DNA of 64,000 nucleotides from Dactylonectria macrodidyma (lineage: Eukaryota > Ascomycota > Sordariomycetes > Hypocreales > Nectriaceae), in the NCBI GenBank assembly GCA_020744425.1, contig JAGMUV010000013.1, forward strand, positions 310,001 to 374,000, read 5' to 3'. This document shows, in pieces, positions 49,750 to 61,715 of this stretch; the first letter of the stretch is position 1, and every line of letters starts with the position of its first letter. Below the pieces are notes generated by a model. It was not told where the DNA came from. It searched no databases and was given only the letters and a program-made list of their open reading frames with translations. The translations under genes and the position numbers were made by a program.

Positions 49750-51235
49750 ATGTCCACCTTGACTGTACAAGCAACAAGAGCCTGCCTTGCTCCTACGGCA
49801 GGCCGTTTATCTCTACTCGCCAGCAGAGGAGTCATCTCTGCAGCCCTACGTGCTCGCACGCCCACGGTTGCAAGACGGGCGAGGCAGATCGGAGCCAGAT
49901 CTTACTCGTCCAAGTCTCGCCCGGCCAATGATGGAATGAAGCGTGCTAGCTTTAGCTTTGTTCCCGTCCTCGCTGTTACCACATCCCTTGCCTTTGGCCT
50001 TATTCTGTGGAAACGAGGCCCTAGTGGCGTCCGGATGGATTTGGCACAGCCGAATACACCAGCAGCAGCACCGGCAACACCGCCAAAATGCCATGCCTGC
50101 GTTGATGAACCTAGCTCGGAGCCCAAGGTCAGTCTATTTTTCCATCGGCTTTAGACTTACAGGCGCTGACGTTTTCCAGCCTCGCATCATGATTAGTGCC
50201 GCAGATCCAAATGTCAAGGCTATTGAGCCCATCGGCGACGGCCACCTGGAAGTCGTGAATCTCCCCCGGGAAAAGGCAATTCTGACCACTGCGCCGCATG
50301 TTCCCCCTGTTATCACCAGAGACCACGCAGCGCTTGTCGAAGTTCCTCTCGTAACAACCACCAAGTTGGCTCAGCTCACTAGCAAGTTCAAGTACGAGCA
50401 GTGGACCTTCAACGGCACCGTCCCAGGACCCTTCATCCGCGTTCGAGAAGGCGACGTCGTAGAACTCACGCTCACAAACAAGGATACAGCAGGAAACCCG
50501 CACAACATCGACTGCCACGCCTTCACAGGGCCTGGCGGTGGCGCGGCTGTGACGACTGCCGAGGAGAACGAGACCAAGACTGCTCGTTTCAAGCTGCTGT
50601 ACCCGGGACTCTACGTCTATCACTGCGCCGCTGCCCCTGTGCCCGTCCACATCGCAAACGGCATGTATGGGCTTCTGTATGTGCAGCCCAAGGAAGGCGA
50701 TCTTCCGCCGGTGGACAAGGAGTACTACGTGATGCAGAGCGAGTGGTATCATGAGCCGCCCGAGGTTGACGAGGAGGGCCGGCGCTCTGAGACTGTTGAA
50801 TTCTCCTACCCCAATGGCCTTCGCGAGGAGCCTCAGGTTGTCACTTTCAACGGCAACGAGTCGGCACTGACAAGAGACAAGCCTCTCAAAGCAAACGTCG
50901 GCGACAGTGTCCGACTCTTCTTTGGTAATGCTGGCCCCAACTTGACAAGCTCGTTCCACGTAATTGGATCGCACTTTAAGAATGTGTATCGCGACGGCGA
51001 TGTCATCAGCCCCCCCGGCCGAGCCATCCAGACCGTCCCAGTTCCTGCAGGCGGCTCGTCCATCTTCGACCTCCAGATGGAAGTCCCAGGAACATACACA
51101 CTCGTCGATCACGCTATTTTCCGGCTGAATAAGGGTGCCGTGGGCTTCCTGAATGTTTCTGGAAAGCAGAACCCGTCCATCTACCAGAGCACACAGCCAC
51201 CCAGACCCTGCATCGGGTGCAAGCTCCACGCCTGA
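49750..51235 (+). CDS. nirK: Mitochondrial copper nitrite reductase
   Basis: Two exons, 49,750-50,127 and 50,180-51,235, with a 52-nt intron (GTCAGT, branch CTGAC, TTCCAG), giving 477 residues. It reduces nitrite to NO in fungal denitrification. Residues 1-57 form an Arg/Ser/Ala-rich mitochondrial presequence ending ARSYSS, and 68-87 a likely membrane anchor. The two-cupredoxin core keeps all ligands. Type 1 copper: His234, Cys275, His283, Met288. Type 2 copper: His239, His274 and His437, with catalytic Asp237 and a second active-site His in FHVIGSHF (386 or 391). Motifs include HNIDCHAFTG and YHCAAAPVPVHIANGM. The upstream in-frame ATG at 49,702 would hide the presequence, so 49,750 is preferred. 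CxxC pairs at 114-117 and 470-473 flank the core. A 427-residue open frame on the opposite strand is a shadow. Confidence 0.95.
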
Positions 51236-51742
51236 ACCAAACATGTGGAAATCTCTATTGTTCGAGGTAGTACTGTATCTGTGCGGCGGTAACGCTTGGG
51301 TGGGGACGATCAGGGGGTGAAAAGAGGGGAAGGATTCGCCATGGGATTTGCTTTTGGGAGGATCATCTGGAGAAGGATTCCCATCATGACTGCCACGTTC
51401 CCTTTTGGTCATTTCTCTTTTTTTTTTTTTTTTTTTTTTCCCTATTTTAGTATACCAGAGTCGTTTTTGACCTTAATCACACTACCTTTATTCACTTCTG
51501 GGGTCTGAAATGGCGATGCATAACATCTAGATGACGCTTGGTAACGGAATTATGCCCGTCTCATGTAATACTTATGTAATGCGGCACTTTCATTTCCTAG
51601 CGGCTGGCGCGCGCTTGTCTTTATCCCAAAGCTGACTAGACCTCTGGAAGATCAGGCCATTGAACCAAAATTGCCGTTCTCGCTTATTTTTTGAGACAAA
51701 AAACCGAGGGCAATAGCAGCAATAGCTCCAGGGTAAGCTCCA
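51236..51742. other. 3' region of nirK with poly-T tract
   Basis: No gene. A run of about 20 T residues lies at 51,419-51,440. Further on there is a GAGTTGCTGG duplication (about 51,752-51,778). Confidence 0.6.
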
Positions 51743-52573
51743 TCAAGGCCGAGTTGCTGGATCAAGGCCGAGTTGCTGGCACAAGGGCAACAACCAAAGT
51801 CTTTTCACAATTTGAGCATTTCCAAACCCCAATGCCATGTTGTAGAAATGACTGTCCATATCCTTCATGTCCGAGGGCTCAAACACTTTGGAGATGGTTC
51901 CATCGCTCTGCGGGAGTCCGTCGGCAACGGCTAAGATGGTAAATCGCACGCTCCAGCTTGGGCCCTGTCATCGCAGGAGTTGAGACAACTAAGCAGCTGA
52001 GCAGCTGGAATGAAGATATTATAAATGAGCTTGGCGCGCGGATATTACACGTCGGTCTGCGTCGTGGGAGGCTCGATGACGGAAAGAGCAAAGTCCACGT
52101 GGTCCTCGATCGTATCCATTGTATCCAGAGTCCACTGACCAGCAGGGTAGACCTTGCCGAGAAGAGCCATGGTAGTCGTTCTCCATCTGTGGAAAGATGT
52201 GAGAGCAACCACGTCGCCTAGTTCAATATTAGCAATCACCGGGGGTGGGATACTCTTCTGAGTTTAAGGGCATACCAGAACTCGGCAGCGTCGCCTCCAA
52301 CTCTTCTACGCCCTCGCAGAGCTCAAGCGGCATCCAAACGTCTTTTCCAAGGCTAGTAGGGTACGATGATGCAAGCAATGAGCGCATCATTAGCTCCGAA
52401 ATGACAAGGCCGATCCATCCGCGGATGAATAATTGCCTATAATCACGCATGGCGCTGGGTTTTAAGCTGTACCAGCGTCGCATTACACCTGGTCCATGTT
52501 CTATTCTCTTGTACAATCCCGACACTTGGTACTGGACGCAACAAGTGACCATTTCTAGCCACCCGGGCATCAC
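51743..52573 (-). pseudogene. Unrecognised, probably degenerate gene
   Basis: Minus-strand frames that look protein-like but do not join cleanly. 52,573-52,229 includes MRDYRQLFIRGWIGLVISEL and ends PLNSEEYPT; 52,239-52,045 continues with IANIELGDVVALTSFHRW in a frame offset by one base; 51,949-51,743 is a further piece (LPQSDGTISKVFEPSDM). No intron of normal length fits the first junction, so a frameshift is likely. I do not recognise the family. Confidence 0.3.
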
Positions 52574-52640
52574 CTTACCCTAGCTGTTGGATGCTATCTG
52601 CCATGTACGAAAAAGGTGTACTGTCCGTCCCAAGAATAAT

Positions 52641-54462
52641 TCATGTGAAGTTTAAATAAACATCCAAGTCTGAGGTTGAAGCTTGTTGGTCCATCAAGCC
52701 GTGAACATAACATTCCCCGCGTAGTATGTGCTGCTCATCTGATGTTGTATGCACGACAAATGGTGTTTTCAATCCGTGGATCAAGTAGATTGACGCACCA
52801 GGAGAAACGTGGGTCGAACCTAACCCTAGTCGTCCGCTTTTCGTGACGAACAATGTTCTATTCCGGCATACCTCTTCGGCGAGGTATCCAAAACGCGCAG
52901 AGCCCTCGGAAAGATCGTAAGAATCTTCGATACTCCGGGTTCTCGTTTCGTTCAAGTTTCTTTCTGCCCAATGCCTAAATATGTCAAGCACCTCCTCCGG
53001 TTGAACGTTCAACGCTCCATTCTCTGTGGGCGTCACTTTCGCACCCATTACAAGCGTCGAGGCAAACATGGACTCAAAGCCATCGCACTCAATGGTGTCC
53101 TTTGCCAAATTAAACCATAGACCAAAAATATCATGTTCGGTAATCTGAACATGCTTGCACAGGGAGGTGTAGTAGGGCAAACCACACACACGGTTATCTC
53201 ATCTACCAAAAGAGCACGAACCCGCAATGTTTGGGAAGCTTCATTGAGGTAGTAATCGGCACTTGAGACTGTAGCCAAAAACTGAGCGCCTGAATTATCT
53301 CCTGCCGTTACATCCGGTAAAAGTGTTATAGGGCGCGACTGCACCCGCCAATCCGGCACCCATGAGGGCACATCATCTGCGGGACGACCGAGTTCCACAA
53401 TGACGCTGTCGTAGGCTTTTGAGAGTGAATAGGCTCCGACATCACCACAGCCCGCAAAGTGCAGGATATCTAGGTTTCTCCTTTGTTGAATGTACCCCTT
53501 TGCGAATGTCGAGTAGAGCTCGGGACTTGTTATGCTGTAGCTCGGCAGAAACCACGTGTGAACTGGGCTGTTGCGGGCGACAAGCCCAAAAAGTGCATTC
53601 AGTCGATCGTGGCTTTTCTTACAGTCCCAGGTACTAAGCGTCTGGCCAAATGAGGAAATGAGCTGGGCATTCCAGCTGTAACCTTGGCCCTTAGCTGATC
53701 AAGTATTATGGCATGTCGAAATGGTTTCAATAACCAGGGCGCAGGAGGGTCATGAACACCAGAAGACAACGCTTGCATCGCCGTGAAAAATGTTGTCCCT
53801 CGAATGGTTGAGCCACCACATCGGAATTCGAGCTCGGAGGCCAATGCTACTTCTTGGACTATCCACAGTCTGCTGAACCAAGGTCTGTTTGCCAATGCAG
53901 CCACCGCAGCGAATGGAATTTTAGATGGGTCAAACAGATCAAACAAATCGTTCAAGAATCCCGCTGCCAATAGCTTGTCGGTGGATTTTTTCCAGTCCAT
54001 CGAAGCCTTCGGGTCGGTAGTGTTCGGGACCAAAGCATGCAATAGGTCAAAGGCATAATCGCTATCCTTTTCATGAATCCCAAGCCAGCATATCACTCGC
54101 TGAGCTTGAATGAAGATCCCTGACATCAATTTGACTTGCTGTTCTCTTTCCACATCATTTTCTTGGTCAATACAGATTTGATCTATCCAAAGTACCATGG
54201 TAGTGACATGGGATAGAATCTGCTCGAGGGCCTGGAATAAAGATCTCCTGATCTTTAACTGACTGCAGTTAACCTGGAGCATTGGATCGCTCGGTGATGC
54301 ACCACCCCAGACATATGATAGTGCTGAATACTCCGGGGTGTCTTCAAGCCTGGTTTGGAAGAGACGCCCTTGCATAGGAGCGTCAGGATCAGATCGTGTG
54401 AGTTCAAGTAGTCGAATGCTGTCAGAGCGGTCAAGCTTCGTGTGAAGACGGGTTGAAGCCAT
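52641..54462 (-). CDS. HET-domain protein, possibly frameshifted
   Basis: Begins at 54,462. Residues 45-54 read YSALSYVWGG and 91-102 LWIDQICIDQEN, the two hallmark blocks of the HET (heterokaryon incompatibility) domain, followed by VICWLG and RLWIVQEVALA. Two joins are doubtful. At about 53,640-53,683 the frame changes; either a 41-nt intron (GTTACA...GGCCAG) or a one-base deletion would explain it. At about 53,146-53,192 the frame changes inside a GTGTGTGTGG run; either a 47-nt intron (GTGTGT...TTCAG) or a 2-nt slippage would. Beyond, WVPDW, FGLG-like text and the end YVHGLMDQQ are typical of HET proteins. HET proteins act in allorecognition and cell death. Domain call sure; intactness unsure. 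Confidence 0.8.
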
Positions 54463-55166
54463 TGCAGGGTTGTCGTTTGGTCGTGATTTGAACCACCCAA
54501 CTTTGTTGTCAAGTTTATGTTCAAGTGCGGGGTAGGATCATATTCGAAAAGATGGATGCCTTAAGTGTTATTGCTCAACTGTCCCTATCATTTCTAGATG
54601 AGGACACGCAAACATATCCCCCAACGATGGCTGGTCAAAGCCGGCTGCAGCCTCTTGTAGAGGTCGAGTCTTAAAGTAGGGCAGACATGAGCCACGTCAG
54701 ATAGGTGGCTGGTTGCAGGCACCTGATCATGCGCAATGATGCAGAGAGCCTAATCCAGAAAAGTGGTAAACAGGTGGCCAATTGGCTTGAGCAAAGAAGT
54801 GCAAAGAATCAGGCAAGGCAGAAACCTGCAGGGCAACAAGTGCGTGGCTCGATACAAACAAATCAAGTAGCTGATGACGTGTAATTTCGAGGCCTACTGC
54901 AGGCCTTTGGCTTCATTCGGCTTTGTCGTTGGTTGGAACTCGCATTGTTGGTTGACACTGGCATGAGCTTGACAAGCAAATGTGGCCGCATTCCCGGCTC
55001 CTTCGAGGCCTAGCGGTGTGGTGTTGTGTCGTGTTAGCAAGCAAACCGTAGTATCCATGCTATGCACTATGCTGATATTCTTACTCCACGTGTTTTATTC
55101 AGATGGCACTTTGATGGCAGGGAACCCTCGCATAAACTATTTTTCTACCCCGTCGTACTTCGCATA
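54463..55166. other. Intergenic region, 0.7 kb
   Basis: Between the HET gene start and the 3' end of the large minus-strand gene. No coding or repeat feature seen. Confidence 0.6.
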
Positions 55167-58100
55167 TCACATAGTATCCTCGTCGATGACTATAGCTACG
55201 TTTGTCGTCCCCCCGGGATTGCCTTTACACTCAGCCTCTGGCCTGTACGGCCTCTCCTCAATCATCATATTGGGCACCATCATGGCAACCGCGGGCTTGT
55301 TGTCCCTCTTGTGTTCTGCGAACAAGTCGCCTGCGCTGTCGATGAAGTCGTCCCACAGCTTCTGACACAGGCGGGCAATGAAGCTCAGCATGTTTTTGGG
55401 GCTCCACGTCGCCGTGAAGTCGAAATCGTTGCCCAGGACGGTGCCCACAACCCGGATGGTGAAAGCCTCGCCCTGGGTCAGCGTCTTCAGGCTGGCCGTC
55501 AGCTCGACGCGCTTGATGTTGAGGGTGTCGCAAAGGCGCTCTGCGAGCCATGCCGCGGCCGCGAGGGCTGCTGTGGCGACTGCTTCGGCGGCTGTCAAGG
55601 CGCCCTTGGCGATGCTCACCCACGTCGTATCCTTCTTCGCAAACTCCAACGCCTCGAGAGCTGTGTTGAAAATGACAAAGCTTGCTCCTTTAGCGACCGC
55701 CATTACAGCGTTACGGGCTAACTTCAAAATTTCTGCATTGGCCGCGAGTAGCTGGTCTTTGACAGCAGCAGCGGCCTGCTTTATGCTAAGCGCTACTTGG
55801 TTCGCGACAACGACGGCCGCCTTCGCTGCTGCGATGATACCAGCGTGTACAGCATTCACGCCGTCAAGGGCCGCTTTTGCAGCAGCAATGAGGCCGTCCC
55901 ACGTCGACCTGGCGACCCAGAGAGCACCCTCGGCTACGCTCACGGCCAACTTGGCAGCATTATAGAGTGCGCCCTCGACGATGAGCCTCGCTGCCTTGAG
56001 GATCAGCTCGGCAGCACCCAGGGCACACTTGATGACCCAGAGCTCTGCTCTGCGAGCGACAAGGCGAACCCACTGTAGAGAGATTAGCTTCCGTCTGTTC
56101 GATCCTTTCTAGTATCTGCTGGCTGTAGTCTCAGGTCTGTGGAAATGGGACTCACGTAGTATAGCTCCTCCCACCAACTACAGTCATCGTAGTCCTCCTC
56201 TGCGTCGTCGACGCATCTCTCAGCATCGCGAACACGGTCTGTAATGATGCTTAGCAGGGTACTTCACCTCAGCCCCTCACCTCTTCCATCATCGCATTCC
56301 GGACCAACTCACCTTCTTCATCTCGAACGCTTCGCCTGGCGCTCTCGAGGGCGTCAATGGCTGACCCGAAGGTTCTCTGAAGACTGATTCGCTTGTCCTG
56401 CAAGTCTCTGAGGGCACTACCGATGGCCTCGTCTCCTTGTCGTTGCTTCTCAATCAAGGCTCGCTTCTTTGCTTCCATGTCATTCTCAAATGCCTTTTGG
56501 CTCGCGTCAAGAGCGCCTTTCGCATTTGCAATCTCCCGATCCGCCCTTTTTTCTTCTTGGATAATCCAGAGCTCGTTGTCAATTCGCGCTTTTTCGCACG
56601 CTGCCTCTTTCTCGAGAAAAGCAGACTCTACCACCTTCATCTCCGCTTCAAAAGCATCCTTCGCCCTCCTGACTTCCGCTTGAGCCATTTCGCATTTTCG
56701 TTCAAACTCGATCTTTGCTTGGTCGACTTTCCTCTTTGCCTCCTCGACGCCCTCGTGCACCGAGACCTGTGCGCTCTTGAACCACTTTTGCATGGCCTCT
56801 GAAATCTCGCTCAGGATGTTCTGTTCGAGGACGGCATGCACCACGAAATCGGCATTGTCGAGGTTGGTGAGGGCTTTTTCGTCTCCGGCCGGCTTGACCA
56901 GCTTGCCGTTGACCTGGAACTTGAGCAGCTCGCTCCATCCCAACTCAAAGTTGAACTCCAATTGAGGGTTGGGCATCGCTTCCGCGAGAACATAGACGCT
57001 TGTTTCGAGGCCCCACAACGCAATGCTTCCGCTGAGATCAAAATGCTGTCGCTCCTTGGTTATTTCGAGGTTGATGATCGCATTCTCTGCACGCGTTCCA
57101 TCAAGTCGTTTCCCGCCTCGAACCGTCAGGGGACCCAGGCTGAATCCTTCGATCTCACCTTCCAATTTCAAACCTTGATTTCCAATGCGACAGTCGATCC
57201 TGACCATCTTGTCCAGGATGTACGCTTTCCCTTTGACGACGAAGCCTGGAGGAAACTCTTGCGTGCCAACGATGCAACCAATTGGACTGGCATAGATATT
57301 TACATCCTCAAAGCGAATCAGTTCGTGCTTTGGCTTGGCGATGTCCACCTGAGCCACGGCGTTGACGAGGTTGATGACCTTTCCAGCGTCTAACTGGGTC
57401 ATTTGGATCTTGATCAATGTCTCTTTCGGGTTGGATCCAATGTCGAAAGCTAGGAAGTATTTGTCGATGTCATCAACCACAAAGCCGCCCACGAAACCAA
57501 GACCCGACGGCATCCCGGTACTCACGAACTGCTTATAGTCGATCGAAACTTTCAGAGTGAGGTATGGCCCGACTTTGACTCGAGGACTCAAATCTAGAGG
57601 ATTATCCCACCAGCCCTTCATTTCACTGCCTACTATGTTAATTTCGAATTAAGGTGGGATATACTAAGTTGGTAACCATGACTTACGCAAACGCCTCGGC
57701 CTTCATCTCATCAGCTGCTAGAGCGAGAGTAAGCTCCAAGGGCTTCTCTTGGCCTTCAGGTTTGACCCAAAGCTTAGCAGAAAACATTATTTTGAGAGGC
57801 TTGGTGTCAACAGAGAGGACCAAGGGGCCGGAGACGACGGTGGGTGAGAGTTCGATCTACGTCCATAGCCGTTAGTTAACCCCTGCGATGTGGGCGAAAT
57901 GAAGCATACCCTGATATTCTCTGGCAGTATAACTCTGATTTTAAGCCCACTTGATGAGGAGTACCCTGCATGGAGGACGTATCTCTCCTCGGGCGTCGAT
58001 GACTTGCAGAGGTCTCCCACGAAGGGAACTGATTTGAGCTCAGCGCACAGGAAAATTCCTAGAGCACAATGAGCCAAAGCATAACAATTCACGGCTGGGA

Positions 58101-59926
58101 GACTTACCTTTTGAGACTGGAAACCGCGATGCGTTCAATCCTTGGGCATTGATGTTGTCTTCGCTGGCAGCAATGAGCGTCACTCGGTCAAGCGCAAGAT
58201 CCATTGGATGGCCATCATTCATGTCACCGCCCAGCATCTTTCCTATACTGAAGTTTTCGCAGTCCAACTGGCCGTACACGAAGTAGTTGATGGGCCCATT
58301 CGCCGACTTAGTGATGGCGGCGGCAACGTTGAACTTGAGGTGACGGCCACCTGTATTCACTTCCACCTCTCCTCGAACGACGGCGGCAACTGGGGTTCCC
58401 TTTTTCTGCTTCTTCACGACCTCGGTATTTGGCGGAGCGCCTTCAGCGGCTTTGCCCTTCTCATCGACCTCTGGCTTATTGACGTCGCCGACGATGAACT
58501 CGAGCTGCGCTGCTTTGATGTGGACGTCCTCGCCAATGTGAAGATCGCTTACGGCCCCAGAGATCCTGATGCCGTCAACCGTGACCAAAACCTCTGCCGC
58601 GACGACTTTGTAGTCGTCGACCACAACCTCACCGTGCAGCGCGAGCCGGCCTTGGGATATCTCCAGGATGAGGTTGTTGAAGCGAATGTCCTGCTCGACA
58701 GGCTCGAGATGGCTCCCGGTCATGGAATTGAAGAGCTTGCGAAGGTCATCCATGGTCAAGGATTGAATGAATGCGCGGAGGGAAGATCCGTCTGTATTTG
58801 TTAGCGACACCGTGTACTCTCAATACTGGGGGAAAGACTCGCCTTTCTTGATGTGACCGCCCAACTCCACCGGGATATCGCCAAGAGTCCACTTCGACTT
58901 GATAGCAAACTCAAGGGACTTGTGAACATCAGACTTCACCAACGTAGTGACGAAGGTTACTTCATCGATCTACATCTCTATTAGCCGTGGTCCAGAATGC
59001 AATTTGTGCAACAGAGAGAAGTAGAAATGGCCATGCTCACATCGATACCCTTGACACCAAATACGCTTTCCCATCTACCCCCTTTTCCAAGTGTCATAAT
59101 GATGTCCAGCGTATCTTGTTTTGGCACCAGGGTGTATCCTAACACCAACGGGGTCACGGAGTTGGGGATCTGAAGATTCAGTGACCCGAAGAAGCTGTAC
59201 GTGGAGTGCAGGTCGCTGGACTGTGTGTCGGGCGACACGTTGAGCATCATCCCCGCGCTGCGAAACGTGAGGAAGTCGCCAAACCCTCGGTTGATGCCCT
59301 CGAGACTCCCGCGAAAGGTGAAACCTGTTGCGATGAGCTCGTCGGACCAGGTCTCTGCCACACCGAGGTGCGCAGACAGGTGCAGTCCCGGGTTCTCTTG
59401 CCCAAAGACTTCGCGGAGCACGTCGGCGATGGGCTGCAAAAGGCCCCGGAACTGAACATCGGTATCAAACCATAGACCGGCCTTCATGGTTTCCGTAGCG
59501 TCTTTGGCCAGCCAGAGGATGCTTGTCTTTGTGAGGTGGAGAGCATCAAACCTGGTCCCCTTCAGACTGGGGAACAATGTTCCAATGGAGATTTCATCAT
59601 CAAACTTGAACTCCTTTGCAAGCTCAACTCCCCGGCCCTTCTTGCTCACTACACTCCAGTGTTAACAGCTCGTCATTGCAATACCATCACTCCAATAGAG
59701 GCATCACTCACTTGGCGGCTTCCGCTTCTTTTCGGGAACATCAACCCAGTACTCGTGAACACGACCCTGGCTGTCGATATTGAAGCGCTTCTTCCTCCTA
59801 GTGGTGCCCGGCTTTCATGCCTGTAAGCAGTCTCTCCCGATTCTAAAGACGGGGTGTGCATACTGTGATGGGGCCCGCTGCAGCTGGCGGTCCGCCGCTG
59901 TCACTTGACGATGGGCCTCCAACCAT
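55167..59926 (-). CDS. Large unrecognised protein: beta-rich, coiled coil, Ala-rich helices
   Basis: Ten-exon model, 1,400 residues: 59,926-59,864; 59,811-59,712; 59,648-59,041; 58,969-58,843; 58,791-58,108; 58,058-57,910; 57,856-57,687; 57,625-56,313; 56,238-56,156; 56,072-55,167. All phases agree; intron 4 uses a GC donor (GCGAGT), and exon 2 uses acceptor GAAAG. Residues 1-30 are Gly/Pro/Ser-rich, then basic (RRKKR). About 45-900 is alternating beta-strand text with repeated modules (DIRFNNLILEIS, GRLALHGEVVVDD; VRIDCRIGNQGLKLEGEI). About 905-1,085 is a charged coiled coil (EEAKRKVDQAKIEFERK). About 1,100-1,285 is Ala-rich amphipathic helix (LIAAAKAALDGVN). The end is beta-like again (FTIRVVGTVLGNDFDFTATW). 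No signal peptide or catalytic motif. Possibly a lipid-, membrane- or polymer-interacting protein; this is inference. It may form a unit with the divergent gene at 61,118. Confidence 0.75.
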
Positions 59927-61117
59927 GTTGGCTTACTTCTTAGGTCGCAGAAGATGATGATAAACTGAAGGCTTTCAAAACTTGAGATCCTGTGACATTG
60001 CACAGATATATGGACTTGCTACCATCGCCCAGTTAACGAGTCGTCTGATAGACGGGTTACGTCGAGGGTCTAGAATCTGAAGAGTCATCTTGTCTCACTC
60101 CTTTCGATGATCACCACTACGCCACCCACCACCCACTTTTCCCGGTTTCGCTCTTCGACAGTTGGGGCTTTGTAGGCTATGTCGGATGGAGCAATGATTT
60201 CGGACTCGCCGGGAGTCGTGGCGAGCTGGGATCGCACGATTCACCGATTCACCGCTTGGACAAACTGCAGAAACATGCCTTACCGCTCTTTGCTTCTCTA
60301 TGCATCATCTACAGACGATAGATACACAATTGTCGTTTGAGGCAGGCTAAAGAGTCTCGAATATTCGCGTCCATGCTCAAGTGAACACAACGACGACGTG
60401 GCGAGGTCCCTCTCTGCCAATAGTTCTGAGACATGCTCTCTGCAGTGGACTATTGAGTTAGGGCGTGACCTAGGGCCGTAGAGTAATGGACAGGGCCTTC
60501 AAACCCACAGGCTCCTCAACATACCTCACTGCCTATCCCTTCGAGTGGCGTTAGTCTCCACTTCCCCTCAATCTAGGCTCATCGAACTATTGAAGAAATG
60601 CGGAGCCGCCGGCGCGGGCCGATCACATACATCACCTCCCCAGTCCTCTCTACATCCGCAGCTCGCACGTGAATGTAGGGGCCGTTCCAGGCCTCATGCG
60701 GCCCCATAAAACACAAAATAGGGGTGAATGTGTGGCGAGCTGACAACTCGTTTTGGAAAGTGGCTGGAAAGGTATTGATCAGAGACAAAGCTGAAGCCAT
60801 ATCCAGTCGGTTCCAGACTTCCAGTAGCGTCAGTAGCGTTGTAGTCATTCCCAATGTGGGACCACGGCTTGGCCAAGCTTTCTTGATTGGACGCATATGT
60901 CGTATGTTTTGTTGAGAATCACCACGTTGATACATTGTGGTCACTGGTGAGCACTGGGAAGCAAAGTATAGACGATGCATTCAAAGACGAAGTAAAGAAA
61001 ATATATATCACACATCCATAGCCCTCTGTTTAACTCAAAAATCACCCTCAGCTACCACATTTCCTCTTACCATCTCTCCAAAACCATCCACGCCATCAAC
61101 TCTTCACCTCCCTTATC
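59927..61117. promoter_or_regulatory. Divergent intergenic region between large and small gene
   Basis: 1.2 kb separating two divergent starts. It contains a minus-strand open frame (60,980-60,579, MHRLYFASQCSPVTTMYQRG) with no recognised family, so not called as a gene. The 70 bp before 61,118 are C/A/T-rich, as in fungal leaders. Confidence 0.4.
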
Positions 61118-61715
61118 ATGTCTACTCCCGAGCTTAACGACGTCCTCCGCATCCCCGCCTACAACCAGGACTCCGAGGATGCCAGCCAGGAGATCAGCTG
61201 GACCCAGATGCTCAAGAGCAAGACGGCGACCTACTACATTGTCAGCGCTAAGAACACTTCCAAGCACAACGCTGACGCCCTTATCTTCATCCAAGAGCGC
61301 ATCTACAAGGATGATAACAGCGCCGACTTCATCGGCAAGCTCCCTGGGGCGAAGAAGGATGGAGGTAAGTCTGTCATCACGCAAACCGGCATCATGTCTT
61401 TTAACAATGCTTAGCGGACTGGGTTGTGACCATCACCGATCGCTTCCAATACGGCCAGAAGAACGCTTCCGGTGAGAAGCGATGGATTGTCCTACACGAC
61501 AAGAGCAACAAGATTTTCCAGGTAAGCAAAGCGATCTCAACGAGACAAGCCCGATGTTAAGTTATCTGCAGCACCGCTTCCTAGTCACCACCACCCAGGG
61601 CAATGCTGTCGACTGGGCGAAGAAGCTGGCCGACTCCTTCGGAGCCAGTGAATTGGCCGAGAATGTCTCAGGCATAGGTGGTTCATTTGTTGGTGACTAT
61701 CTCAAGACGTTTTGA
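61118..61715 (+). CDS. Small unrecognised protein, 165 aa
   Basis: Three exons, 61,118-61,364, 61,415-61,521 and 61,572-61,715, with two 50-nt introns (GTAAGT...CTTAG and GTAAGC...CTGCAG). All phases agree. The product is polar and beta-rich (TYYIVSAKNTS, WVVTITDRFQYGQ, RWIVLHDKSNKIFQHRF) with a short helical tail (AVDWAKKLADSFGASELAEN, then GIGGSFVGDYLKTF). No signal peptide, cysteine or membrane segment. The gene is compact with a good leader, so it is very likely real. Family not recognised. Head-to-head with the large gene at 59,926. Confidence 0.75.

Noticed and set aside
50129..51412. 427-residue open frame on the minus strand
   Set aside because: It lies exactly opposite the NirK coding exon, has no recognisable domain, and arises from the codon bias of the true gene.
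57621..57621. Separate genes starting at MKGWW (57,621), at MSLTNTDG (58,810) or at MAVSVAEG (55,949)
   Set aside because: Splice sites and phases join all of these pieces into one continuous reading frame, so these are internal codons rather than starts.
60579..60980. 133-residue minus-strand open frame
   Set aside because: No recognised family. It overlaps another frame of similar quality, lies in a divergent promoter region and has no good start context.
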